This document shows, in pieces, positions 17,935-26,208 of a DNA stretch of 45,366 bases. The stretch's first letter is position 1. Each line of letters opens with the position of its first letter. A program made the position numbers and the translations under genes. Source of the stretch: Salibacteraceae bacterium. Lineage in GTDB: Bacteria; Bacteroidota; Bacteroidia; Flavobacteriales_G; Salibacteraceae. The DNA lies in assembly GCA_030727625.1 (NCBI GenBank), contig JANRBI010000176.1, positions 26,529-71,894 of the forward strand. The letters run 5' to 3'. Under the pieces are notes generated by a model, which was given only the letters and a program-made list of their open reading frames with translations, did no database searches and was not told where the DNA came from.

Positions 17935-18816
17935 CTAAAGCATTAAGAATACAATTCCAGAGCTTATAAACGAAATAAAAATTCCCCAACAAAGCATTTG
18001 GGCAACAAGTTTTCGTTCAATATTCAAATCAGAAAGCAAAATGGCTGGTGTAATCATTGGCGCCATGGCAGCCTCGAAAATGCTGGTTTTGAAAATCATT
18101 TCGCTCACACCAAAAGCAGTTACAAATCCCCAGATTAAAATGGGAGCAACAATTAGCTTGTAGCTTAAACCATAGATCATTGGTTTGCTAAACTCAAAGT
18201 TTACGAAGCGAGCTATTTGGAAACCAACCACAATCATAGCCACCGGACTTATGGTTTGTCCGAGTCCGTTGAGCGCGTCAAATAGAAACCCATCAATAAA
18301 GTCTGCAGGGATTATTAAGGCGATGATTAGCCCAATGAATGGTGGAAAAGTAAGAATGCGTTTGGCCGAATTAGCTGCATTGAACGCTCCATCTCTTGTG
18401 GTGATTAAGTATTGCGCGGCAGTTGCCAACAAGAAGAATGAACCTTGATCGAAAATGACTGCTATTGGCAAATAATCGCTTCCGAAATAGAAATTGATCA
18501 ACGGAAATCCTATGAAGGAAGTGTTGCCAAGGCCGCTGATAATGGTGAGTGCAATGCGCTGGTCATGGTTGAATTTATCTTTTAAAAGCACCATAAAAAC
18601 TAAGGCCGAACCCAAGAAAATAATGAAGGCAGAAAGCACAGGCGCCAGCATTTCTAATCCCATGGTGAGTCGTGGTATTTTAGCCAATGCCACAGCTGGT
18701 AAAGCAATGTAAATGATCCATTTATTTGCCCATGAAATGCGCGCTGTATTGAGAAGGTGTAACCTTGTTAAAAGCGCTCCGACAAGGATAAGTGCGATGA
18801 GTATGATCAATTCCAT
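17935..18816 (-). CDS. AEC family transporter (auxin efflux carrier-like permease)
   Basis: 293-residue polytopic membrane protein with about ten helices and the AEC pattern: an N-terminal GALLTRLHLLN, a middle GLGNTSFIGFPLINFYFG segment with the conserved GNTxFxGxP motif, and a C-terminal APMITPAILLSDLN. Family members export organic anions or amino-acid derivatives (malate, auxin-like compounds); the substrate here is unknown. It converges on rluF (17-base gap) and is divergent from the pentapeptide-repeat gene. Confidence 0.9.
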   Translation of the reverse strand: MELIILIALILVGALLTRLHLLNTARISWANKWIIYIALPAVALAKIPRLTMGLEMLAPVLSAFIIFLGSALVFMVLLKDKFNHDQRIALTIISGLGNTSFIGFPLINFYFGSDYLPIAVIFDQGSFFLLATAAQYLITTRDGAFNAANSAKRILTFPPFIGLIIALIIPADFIDGFLFDALNGLGQTISPVAMIVVGFQIARFVNFEFSKPMIYGLSYKLIVAPILIWGFVTAFGVSEMIFKTSIFEAAMAPMITPAILLSDLNIERKLVAQMLCWGIFISFISSGIVFLML

Positions 18817-18869
18817 TGGTGGGCGAAAATAGCAGCAAACAATGAGTTAGAATTAGCAAATTCGCACCT

Positions 18870-19445
18870 ATGAGTGAGACAGGTTTGATTGAAGGAGAAA
18901 CACTTAGAAATGTCCAATTTTCGGTTCAAAACGCACCTGCAAGGGAATATGAAAATTGCGTGTTTGAACAATGCAATTTCACAAATACTGACCTTTCGGG
19001 TATCGCATTTATTGATTGTAGTTTCGAAGAATGTAACTTTTCGTTGGCTAAACTTTATGACACTTCATTTCAAGAAGCCAACTTCACTAAATGCAAGCTA
19101 ACGGGTTTAGATTTTAGCGTTTGTAAGAAGTTTCTCTTGTCTTTTAAATTCACTGGCTGTCAGCTTAATTTAGCTTCGTTTTACCAGTTAAAACTGCGCG
19201 GACAAAAGTTCATTTCTTGCGATTTGACTGAGGTTGATTTTTCTGAAACAGATCTTCAAAAAGCTGATTTTAGCGATTCAAACCTGAATGGGGCCATCTT
19301 CGATAATACGATTGTTGAAAGTGCTGATTTTAGAATGGCGCATTATTTCGCACTCGATCCGCAGCGCAATTATATTTCATCGGCCAAGTTTAGCCAAGAT
19401 AATTTGGTGGGATTGGTAGTTGGTTTGGATATCCAGGTAGAGTAG
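18870..19445 (+). CDS. pentapeptide-repeat protein
   Basis: 191 residues built almost wholly of pentapeptide repeats, for example NFTNTDLSGIAFIDCSFEEC, SFQEANFTKC and DFSETDLQKADFSDSNLNGA, which fold as a right-handed quadrilateral beta-helix. A more hydrophobic interruption near residues 85-105 separates two repeat blocks, and the C-terminus (FSQDNLVGLVVGLDIQVE) is a family-typical cap. The shape resembles Qnr/MfpA-like gyrase-interacting proteins, but pentapeptide repeats are too generic to assign that role. No signal peptide, so cytoplasmic. Confidence 0.85.
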   Translation: MSETGLIEGETLRNVQFSVQNAPAREYENCVFEQCNFTNTDLSGIAFIDCSFEECNFSLAKLYDTSFQEANFTKCKLTGLDFSVCKKFLLSFKFTGCQLNLASFYQLKLRGQKFISCDLTEVDFSETDLQKADFSDSNLNGAIFDNTIVESADFRMAHYFALDPQRNYISSAKFSQDNLVGLVVGLDIQVE

Positions 19446-19449
19446 GCAG

Positions 19450-19881
19450 TTAAACGTTTGATTTGCGACTCGAAACGTACTTTGAAGCTAGAATATGGCC
19501 AATCCACGCCATTGGAATGTAAGCAAGCAAAATATCCATGATTGAAAACCACAAAGGTCCAGGAATCATAAGGTTTGCTGCAATGCCGCCAATTAAAAAG
19601 AAAATACCAATGATTATTGCTAACCTAAATTGATGGCTTGCTCCAAATAGTGATGCTAGTGTAGCCCCAACAAATGTTCCTAAGGCATGTGCTAGAAAAG
19701 GGAAGATATAGTGTTTGTTTTCCGCGTTTTCCATAGCTGAAACAAAGGCGTCAAAGTTATTCTTATCAAAATCACCAAGAGGGAAAACTGAATATCCTAG
19801 TTCTACAGTTTGCATATTGATAAATCCGCCTACAATAGCGCCTATGAATAAGGATATGATATTTTTTAAAATTGGATTCAT
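19450..19881 (-). CDS. small four-helix membrane protein of unknown function
   Basis: 143 residues with hydrophobic helices at about 6-25, 62-82, 88-108 and 114-133, the second with GTFVGATLASL small-residue packing. A short polar loop after helix 1 carries several Asp/Asn residues. I do not recognise a named family. It converges on the pentapeptide-repeat gene with a 4-base gap and has its own upstream region of about 135 bases shared with the divergent helicase gene. Confidence 0.7.
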   Translation of the reverse strand: MNPILKNIISLFIGAIVGGFINMQTVELGYSVFPLGDFDKNNFDAFVSAMENAENKHYIFPFLAHALGTFVGATLASLFGASHQFRLAIIIGIFFLIGGIAANLMIPGPLWFSIMDILLAYIPMAWIGHILASKYVSSRKSNV

Positions 19882-20016
19882 AACTCATGAAAAATTGGGT
19901 GACTAAAATAGAATTCTATTTAAAACGAATAATAACTCGATTTTTTTAAGAATTGAACCTAAGAAATGCGGATGATTGAAGATTCGCAGAATGAATAATA
20001 GCCGTAACTCTGCAGC

Positions 20017-21342
20017 ATGTCTAGCGAAATAAAAAATCAAGCGGAAATCTTAAGTAAACTGGGGATTGAAGCACTAAATGCCATGCAACTTGAAGCGGAA
20101 GAAACGATCAATTCTGGCGCAAATGTGGTGTTGCTTTCACCTACTGGAACTGGAAAAACACTTGCATTTCTGCTTCCGCTGATTCAAAAGCTTGATCCTG
20201 AGATTGAACATGTTCAAGCGCTTATTTTAGCGCCATCTCGCGAGCTTGCCCTGCAAATAGAGCAAGTGCTGAAAGACATGGGCACAGGCTTAAAAACCAA
20301 TGCCGTGTATGGTGGCCGACCAATGACTCAAGATAGAATTGACTTAAAACAAGCGCCAGCTATTTTAATTGGAACTCCTGGCCGTGTGGCCGATCATTTA
20401 AGAAAAGGCAGCGTATTGCCAGATTACATTTCGCATTTGATTTTAGATGAATTTGACAAATCGCTTGAGATCGGTTTTGAGTCTGAAATGCGCGAAATCA
20501 TTGAAACGCTGCAAGATGTAAAGCAGCGCATTCTTACTTCCGCTACACAAGAAATTGATGTTCCAGATTTCGTAAAACTTAGCGAGCCTAAAGTGTTGAA
20601 CTACTTGAATGAAGGCATTCAAAAGCTAGCGGTGAAAATCATTGATTCTGAATTTAAAGACAAGCTTCCAGCGTTGGTCATGTTGCTAAAACACCTTGGT
20701 CCTCAACCTGGTATCGTATTCTGCAATTTCAAAGAAAGCATCAATCGCGTGAGCGAATATTTATTGGAACATGGCATTTCGCATGGCATTTTTTATGGCG
20801 GTATGGAGCAAAAAGACCGCGAGCGTGCTTTGATAAAATTCAGAAATGGCACGCACAATATTTTACTTGCTACAGATCTTGCTGCACGTGGATTAGATGT
20901 TCCTGAAATGAAATTTATCATTCACTATCACCTTCCACTTAAAAGCCAAGAGTTTACGCATAGAAATGGCCGTACAGCACGCATGCACTGCGATGGAACG
21001 GCTTACGTTTTGGCTTACAGAAAAGAAAATCTTCCAGATTTTATTGAAAAGCTAAACGCTGAAACCATTGATTCTGCCACACTTATTCCAAGTACTGAAG
21101 AAGCAGCAAAAGAATGGTGCACGCTCTTTATTTCTGGAGGAAGAAGAGACAAAATTTCGAAAGGCGACATCGCAGGAATGTTCTTCAAACAAGGAAAACT
21201 CAAGAACGAACAATTGGGTGTGATTGAGTTGAAACCTGACTGCGCTTTTGTTTCTGTAGAGAAAAAAGGTGTGAACCAATTGATCAAATTGGTAGACAAC
21301 GCTCGATTGAAATCGAAGAAGGTTAGAATTACTAGAGTTTAG
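20017..21342 (+). CDS. DEAD-box-type RNA helicase, DbpA-like
   Basis: 441-residue ATP-dependent RNA helicase. Motifs in order: Q-motif-like start LGIEALNAMQLEA, motif I SPTGTGKT (about 40-47), PSRELALQ, TPGRV, motif II written DEFD instead of DEAD (about 143-146), motif III SAT (about 174), and motif VI HRNGRTAR (about 314-321). The last 75 residues (FISGGRRDKISKGDIAGMFF to the end) match the DbpA-type RNA-recognition domain that targets the enzyme to 23S rRNA hairpin 92. A role in large-subunit assembly is therefore likely. The DEFD variant is unusual but keeps the Mg/ATP-binding Asp-Glu. Confidence 0.9.
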   Translation: MSSEIKNQAEILSKLGIEALNAMQLEAEETINSGANVVLLSPTGTGKTLAFLLPLIQKLDPEIEHVQALILAPSRELALQIEQVLKDMGTGLKTNAVYGGRPMTQDRIDLKQAPAILIGTPGRVADHLRKGSVLPDYISHLILDEFDKSLEIGFESEMREIIETLQDVKQRILTSATQEIDVPDFVKLSEPKVLNYLNEGIQKLAVKIIDSEFKDKLPALVMLLKHLGPQPGIVFCNFKESINRVSEYLLEHGISHGIFYGGMEQKDRERALIKFRNGTHNILLATDLAARGLDVPEMKFIIHYHLPLKSQEFTHRNGRTARMHCDGTAYVLAYRKENLPDFIEKLNAETIDSATLIPSTEEAAKEWCTLFISGGRRDKISKGDIAGMFFKQGKLKNEQLGVIELKPDCAFVSVEKKGVNQLIKLVDNARLKSKKVRITRV

Positions 21343-21344
21343 AT

Positions 21345-21379
21345 TAGTGGGTAGTTTCTAGTATGTAGTTTGTAGTGAA
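21345..21379 (+). repeat. five tandem heptamers of consensus TAGTTTG
   Basis: Five consecutive 7-base units: TAGTGGG, TAGTTTC, TAGTATG, TAGTTTG, TAGTGAA, starting 2 bases after the helicase stop codon. Because 7 is not a multiple of 3, the repeated TAG places stop codons in all three plus-strand frames. The rest of the 141-base gap up to 21483 holds no gene or hairpin that I can support. Confidence 0.6.
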
Positions 21380-21483
21380 GAGTTAAAGGGTATAAGTGTT
21401 AATGGTTAGTAGTTATCCGCTCAAAGCGAAAGGCTTAAACTCCATTCACCAAAGCCTAATCAATTTTGCCTAATGCCTAGTAG

Positions 21484-22671
21484 CTATTTCCCACTCGTTT
21501 CTGCAATACATTCCACAATCTGAATACAAGCCCATTCAATTTCATCCATAGTAATGCAAAGTGGTGGCGCTAATCTGAAGGCGTTTCTGCAACTCAAGAA
21601 GTAAAACCCGAATATGCCGCGCTCTAAAAGCGAGTTGATTACGTTGATTACTTGTTCTTCACTTTTCAATTCAACAGCCATCATAAAGCCGAATTGGCGC
21701 ATTTCTACAATGCTTGTATGCTGAAGTAATTCGCGAAAGCGTTTTGCTTTTTCTGCTACTTCGTTGATCCAGTTTTCTTGTTCGGTAAGCACTTCTAAAC
21801 TTGCCAAAGCCGCAGCGCAGCACACTGGATGCCCGCCAAACGTGGTAATGTGCCCCAAAACAGGATCATGAGTCAACATGTCCATTTTTTCTTTACTCGA
21901 AATAAAAGCTCCAATCGGCATGCCGCCACCGAAAGCTTTTGCAGTGCAAAGAATATCTGGAATCACATTAAACTGCATAAAGGCAAACAGTGTTCCTGTG
22001 CGGCCAATTCCAGTTTGTATTTCGTCAAAAATGAGCTGTGCGCCAGTTTCGTTGCACTTTTCGCGCAAAGCGGCTAAAAATGCTTGGTCTGGAACCCGCA
22101 CACCAGCATCTCCTTGAATGGGTTCAACCAACACGGCTGCCGTACGATCGGTAATCATCTCTATTTCGCTCAAGTCATTATAAGTCATGAACGAAACGCC
22201 TGGCACAAAAGGCCTGAATTGCTGCTTTTTGTATTCGTTGCCCGTAACACTAAGCGAACCATGCGTGCCACCGTGATAGCTTTTTTTCATTGCCACAATT
22301 TGATGGCGACCTGTAACGCGCTTGGCCAATTTTAAAGCCGCCTCAATAGCTTCTGTGCCGCTGTTTACAAAGTAGGAGCAGTTAAGCTGATCGGGAAGGA
22401 GCGAGGCTAATTTATCAGCCAGTTTGTTTTGTGGATCTTGAGAAAATTCCCCGTAAGGGATCACATGTAAGTATTTATCTACTTGGATTTTAATAGCTTG
22501 AACCACATGTGGATGACGGTGACCAATGTTGTTTACCGCAATTCCAGAAATAAGATCGAGGTAGCGTTTTCCATTTTTGTCCCATAAGTAGCAACCTTCA
22601 GCACGCTCTACTTCAATGCCAATAGGATAAGGACTGGTTTGGGCTAAATGAGTTGAAAATTGATCGTGCAT
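21484..22671 (-). CDS. class III PLP-dependent aminotransferase (acetylornithine/4-aminobutyrate type)
   Basis: 395 residues of fold-type I aminotransferase. Seen: the N-terminal substrate loop LDLISGIAVNNIGHRHP, the PLP-phosphate site SGTEAIEAALKLAK, the cofactor-ring Asp in IFDEIQTGIGRTG, and the Schiff-base Lys in CTAKAFGGGMPIGAF. Length and motifs fit the acetylornithine, ornithine or 4-aminobutyrate aminotransferase class; no arginine-biosynthesis genes are nearby to decide between them. It is the last gene of a four-gene minus-strand run with 15-18-base gaps. Confidence 0.88.
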   Translation of the reverse strand: MHDQFSTHLAQTSPYPIGIEVERAEGCYLWDKNGKRYLDLISGIAVNNIGHRHPHVVQAIKIQVDKYLHVIPYGEFSQDPQNKLADKLASLLPDQLNCSYFVNSGTEAIEAALKLAKRVTGRHQIVAMKKSYHGGTHGSLSVTGNEYKKQQFRPFVPGVSFMTYNDLSEIEMITDRTAAVLVEPIQGDAGVRVPDQAFLAALREKCNETGAQLIFDEIQTGIGRTGTLFAFMQFNVIPDILCTAKAFGGGMPIGAFISSKEKMDMLTHDPVLGHITTFGGHPVCCAAALASLEVLTEQENWINEVAEKAKRFRELLQHTSIVEMRQFGFMMAVELKSEEQVINVINSLLERGIFGFYFLSCRNAFRLAPPLCITMDEIEWACIQIVECIAETSGK

Positions 22672-22689
22672 AAAATTCTGGATAGAAAA

Positions 22690-23847
22690 TTATTCTTCAT
22701 TCGATTTCAAAATGTGCGGAATTCGCTTGCCTTCAAACAGCGTGTAGCCTTGTAAGCTGCATTCTAAACTTCCGTTAAATAGCTTGAATTTATGATCTGG
22801 TTTTAGTCCAATGCGTTTCATGGCTTTGTTGTTTGAACTGATAATCCAAACGGTGTGTCCAGCATAATGATGTTTGAGTCTTGAGCCAATGTGGTGATAC
22901 AATTCAAGCGCAGAATCCATGTCTTCTAAACGTTCGCCATAGGGCGGATTCATTACGATCAAGGCCTTTTCTAGGGCTGGCTCTGAATGGTTGAAATCTT
23001 GTCGTTTAAACGTGATGTAGTCTTGTACGCCAGCTCTTCGGGCATTTCTTCCAGCTATCGAAATGGAGAAACGCTCAATGTCGCTTGCCATGATATCATG
23101 CTGTGGTTTTACGCGTGCTTGAGCTAGTTCTAATTCAATTTTCTTGAACAATTCTTCGTCATAGTCTTTCCATTTCTGGAAGCAGAATGTTCTGCCAATT
23201 CCTGGGGCAGAATTTGACGCAATTAGCGCAGCTTCAATGGCTAATGTTCCAGAACCTGTCATAGCATCAAAAAGCGGAGTTTGGCCGGTATATCCTGCCA
23301 ACTTCAGCATTCCTGCAGCGAGAACTTCGCTCATTGGTGCATCATTGCTTTCTTGTCTGTAGCCGCGTTTTCCAAGGTTTTCACCAGAACTATCTAGCGA
23401 AATGGTAACCTGCAAATCAGAAATATGAAGATTGAGCTGAACATCTGGATCTTTAGGATCTACGTTTGGTCTGCGATTGTGCTGTTCTCTAAACCAATCG
23501 GCAATAGCATCTTTCACTTTAAGTGACGCGAATTTTGAGTGCGTAAATCGTTCGCTATTGGTAGCAGCGTCAATAGCAAATGTGGTGTGAACGGTTAGGT
23601 ATTCATCCCAGTTTATTTTCTTCACTTGATCATACAAGTGCTTTTCGTTATGTGCTTGAAATTCAGCTATTGGAATAAGTATTCGTAAAGCTGTTCTAGA
23701 ACAAAGATTTGCGCGATACATCAGCTCTTGATCACCTTCAAAAGCAACGGCTCTGTTTAGTAATTCAATGTTTGACGCACCTAGTTCTTGCAGTTCGTCT
23801 GCAAGCATTTGTTCAAATCCGAAAAGTGTTTTCGCAGTAAATTTCAA
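22690..23847 (-). CDS. THUMP-domain rRNA guanine-N2 methyltransferase (RlmL N-terminal type)
   Basis: Predicted to make N2-methylguanosine in 23S rRNA, as RlmL does at G2445. An N-terminal THUMP region is followed by a SAM-binding core with DAMTGSGTLAIEAAL and the catalytic VMNPPYGERL. The C-terminal RlmK half found in E. coli is absent, as is usual outside Proteobacteria. The frame is open up to a TTG at 23889, but the family N-terminus begins right at the TTG at 23847 (then KFTAKTLFGFE), so I choose that start. No in-frame ATG exists upstream. A tiny ATG frame (MMFAQTFLI) ends on this TTG. Confidence 0.88.
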   Translation of the reverse strand: MKFTAKTLFGFEQMLADELQELGASNIELLNRAVAFEGDQELMYRANLCSRTALRILIPIAEFQAHNEKHLYDQVKKINWDEYLTVHTTFAIDAATNSERFTHSKFASLKVKDAIADWFREQHNRRPNVDPKDPDVQLNLHISDLQVTISLDSSGENLGKRGYRQESNDAPMSEVLAAGMLKLAGYTGQTPLFDAMTGSGTLAIEAALIASNSAPGIGRTFCFQKWKDYDEELFKKIELELAQARVKPQHDIMASDIERFSISIAGRNARRAGVQDYITFKRQDFNHSEPALEKALIVMNPPYGERLEDMDSALELYHHIGSRLKHHYAGHTVWIISSNNKAMKRIGLKPDHKFKLFNGSLECSLQGYTLFEGKRIPHILKSNEE

Positions 23848-23906
23848 ATCAAAAAAGTTTGTGCAAACATCATGGTTTTTCGTCAGCAACGCGCCAATTA
23901 TTCGCG

Positions 23907-24512
23907 CTAAGCGATTGGTCTTTTGTGAAAACTTAATCTAAGCTCGATCATGCTGTAAGACATGATCTGAGTTGAATTTATTCTGAAATAGTTTGCAGCT
24001 CTGACATGCCAAAATTGAAATTTGTGTTTTCCTGTCCTGTTTTTTCCAAATCCTATAAATGCCATTGGCGCAATAAACCCGACTTGCTCTATGGGTGCAT
24101 TGAGAAATGGAGTGAGCGGATGTTTTAATTTTTCGTTGTCAAAGAACTGCATTACATAGCCTGGCCCAAGACCCAATTGAAACTGATTTCGTTTAGGTGT
24201 GGTTCTTCTGAATTCAGCAGTGAGAGAAGAAAAGACATCGGTGCTTTTTTCTAATCGATAGGTTGTGCCAACGTTTAAGGCAACAATGAATTGATTTACG
24301 GTTAGGTTATAGCTGCTTTTTTTACCTCGGCTTACACCATTTACAAAGTTGACTTTGTCTACAATGCCATATTCCAAACCAAATTGAAGCCCAGGATTAA
24401 TATTCGGAAGATTGATCAAAGAAGCACAATAAACGAGCTCTCTTGAACTAGGAGTTTGTGCAAAAAGCGATGCTGAAAAAAGACTAGAAAGAATGATTAA
24501 CCGCCATTTCAT
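23907..24512 (-). CDS. probable outer-membrane beta-barrel protein, unknown function
   Basis: 201 residues with a signal peptide cut near SLFAQ (residue 19). The mature part alternates polar and aromatic residues in strands (GLQFGLEYGIVDKVNFV, TVNQFIVALNVGTTYRLEK, LGLGPGYVMQFF) and ends MIELRLSFHKRP, consistent with a small outer-membrane barrel. No family name comes to mind. It is placed 15 bases after the methyltransferase gene and 59 bases before the chosen THUMP start, within one apparent transcript. Confidence 0.65.
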   Translation of the reverse strand: MKWRLIILSSLFSASLFAQTPSSRELVYCASLINLPNINPGLQFGLEYGIVDKVNFVNGVSRGKKSSYNLTVNQFIVALNVGTTYRLEKSTDVFSSLTAEFRRTTPKRNQFQLGLGPGYVMQFFDNEKLKHPLTPFLNAPIEQVGFIAPMAFIGFGKNRTGKHKFQFWHVRAANYFRINSTQIMSYSMIELRLSFHKRPIA

Positions 24513-24527
24513 GATGCGAATATAGCA

Positions 24528-25328
24528 TCACATTTTTGTGCCATGTATGGCATAGGTTAAAGGCAGCTTGTCTTGATGATGAATTGGCCTGAAATGCCCT
24601 TGAGGTCGCTCTTCTTTCTCTTTGAAAATAGGATAGGGGAAGTAGTCAAACTCGTCCAACCTGTTTATTCGGATGTTATTGGAAATTAAAGCATTCACCA
24701 CTTCAGATAGGCTGTGATTCCAAGAAACACTTTTGAGTTCTTTGTGTTGGCCGCCATCGGTGTAGCTTGAAGTTTCTGACTCAATGATCGGATCTGATTT
24801 AAAGTATCTGTATTTCACATCTTTCACATCTTCATCCATCATCCAAAGCACGGGATGGCCTTCTACAAAAACAAAAGAGCCACTTGGTTTTAAGTAATGA
24901 CTAACGGTCTTGGCCCAGATTTCCAAATCAGGTAGCCAACCAATGGTGCCATACGTAGCAAACACGATATCGAATCGCTTTTCTGTTTTACCTATAAAAT
25001 CCAGAACATCTGATTGAATAAATTCCGCATTGGTATCCGTAAGCTTGGCAAGGTGTTGCGCCTTTTCTATGGCTACATCAGATAGGTCAACGCCAGTAAC
25101 ATTTGCACCCATGCGTGCAAGTGAGAGCGAGTCTTGACCAAAATGACATTGGAGGTGCAAAATATCTTTTTCCCTCACATCGCCAAGCATGCTAAGCTCA
25201 ATGGGTTTCAAAGAATTCTTACCAGCTAAAAAGCCAGGAAGATCATAAAATTCAGAGGTGAGATGAACGGCCGTTTTGGTATTCCAAAGCTCTCGATTGA
25301 TCTCTTGGTAGTCTAAAGTTGGTTTCAT
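24528..25328 (-). CDS. class I SAM-dependent methyltransferase
   Basis: 266 residues. The SAM-binding region reads ILHLQCHFGQDSLSLARMG, then VTGVDLSD (acidic residue for the ribose), and FDIVFATYGTIGWL for motif IV. An aromatic C-terminus (FDYFPYPIF, YAIHGTKM) is typical of a methyltransferase-11/25 group common in Bacteroidota. The start ATG follows a 146-base gap shared with the divergent yebC gene. The acceptor molecule is unknown. Confidence 0.87.
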   Translation of the reverse strand: MKPTLDYQEINRELWNTKTAVHLTSEFYDLPGFLAGKNSLKPIELSMLGDVREKDILHLQCHFGQDSLSLARMGANVTGVDLSDVAIEKAQHLAKLTDTNAEFIQSDVLDFIGKTEKRFDIVFATYGTIGWLPDLEIWAKTVSHYLKPSGSFVFVEGHPVLWMMDEDVKDVKYRYFKSDPIIESETSSYTDGGQHKELKSVSWNHSLSEVVNALISNNIRINRLDEFDYFPYPIFKEKEERPQGHFRPIHHQDKLPLTYAIHGTKM

Positions 25329-25418
25329 CGGTACGTGGTAATCGCAAATATATTCGATTATCTCTCTGAATTTTTTCTGGCCTCTACAAAACAGCTAAGT
25401 GATGAAATAAATCATCTC

Positions 25419-25449
25419 TTGCTTAAATTTCAAATCAATGATATTTTCG
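25419..25449 (+). promoter_or_regulatory. candidate promoter of yebC
   Basis: TTG at 25419-25421 and TATTTTCG at 25442-25449, separated by 20 bases. This fits the Bacteroidota pattern TTG-N~19-21-TAnnTTTG with one mismatch in the -7 box. The predicted start of transcription, about 25454, gives a leader of about 20 bases before the ATG at 25475. Confidence 0.45.
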
Positions 25450-25474
25450 CACCACAATAAAAATACACCGCAGC

Positions 25475-26188
25475 ATGGGAAGAGCATTTGAATATAGAAG
25501 AGCATCAAAGGAAAAGCGCTGGGATAAGATGTCTCGAATTTTTCCAAAACTGGCCAAAGCTATTACAATGGCAGCTAAAGAAGGTGGCCAAGATCCTGAG
25601 ATGAACGCCTCGTTGCGCTCTGCAATTCAGAATGCTAAGGGTCAAAACATGCCTAAAGACAATATTGAATCTGCAATAAAGCGTGCCGCTGGTAAGGACG
25701 CTGCTGATTATACCGAAATCAACTACGAAGGCAAAGGCCCGCATGGTGTTTTGGTATTTGTGGAATGCGCATCTGACAATACTACTAGAACCATTGCCAA
25801 CGTAAGACATTATTTCACCAAACAAGGTGGAGCGCTTGTTCCAGCTGGTTCGCTTGAGTTTATGTTTGATCGAAAAGCAGTATTTCAGTTTCCAAAAACA
25901 GAAGAACCGATTGACTTAGAAGAATTAGAATTGGAGCTGATTGATGCAGGATTAGAGGAAATCGAAGAGACAGATGAGGATATTTATCTCTATGCAGATT
26001 ACACCAATTTTGGTAAAATGTCTTCAGCATTAGAAGCAAAAGGAATAGAAGTGGCGAAAGCAAACCTTCAGCGAATTCCGAATGCTCCAGTTGAGTTTAC
26101 TGAAGAGCAATTAGAAGACATTGAGAAAATGTTGGATAAGATGGAAGAAGATGATGACGTTCAGCAAGTGTTTACCAACATAGCTTAA
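25475..26188 (+). CDS. yebC: YebC/PmpR (TACO1) family protein
   Basis: 237 residues, the usual length. The family signature [19 protein letters not shown], the [15 protein letters not shown] segment and [15 protein letters not shown] are all present; the C-terminal third is strongly acidic ([21 protein letters not shown]). These proteins were long called transcriptional regulators, and recent work on bacterial and mitochondrial members points to a ribosome-associated translation role, including relief of polyproline stalling. A good promoter candidate precedes it, and a strong hairpin terminator follows at 26231. Confidence 0.93.
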   Translation: MGRAFEYRRASKEKRWDKMSRIFPKLAKAITMAAKEGGQDPEMNASLRSAIQNAKGQNMPKDNIESAIKRAAGKDAADYTEINYEGKGPHGVLVFVECASDNTTRTIANVRHYFTKQGGALVPAGSLEFMFDRKAVFQFPKTEEPIDLEELELELIDAGLEEIEETDEDIYLYADYTNFGKMSSALEAKGIEVAKANLQRIPNAPVEFTEEQLEDIEKMLDKMEEDDDVQQVFTNIA

Positions 26189-26208
26189 AGTCAGGCTTTT
26201 AAAACGTT

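Noticed and set aside
18870-19445. Qnr/MfpA quinolone-protection call for the pentapeptide-repeat protein
   Set aside because: Repeat content alone does not support gyrase interaction; length and cap differ from Qnr and no supporting context exists.
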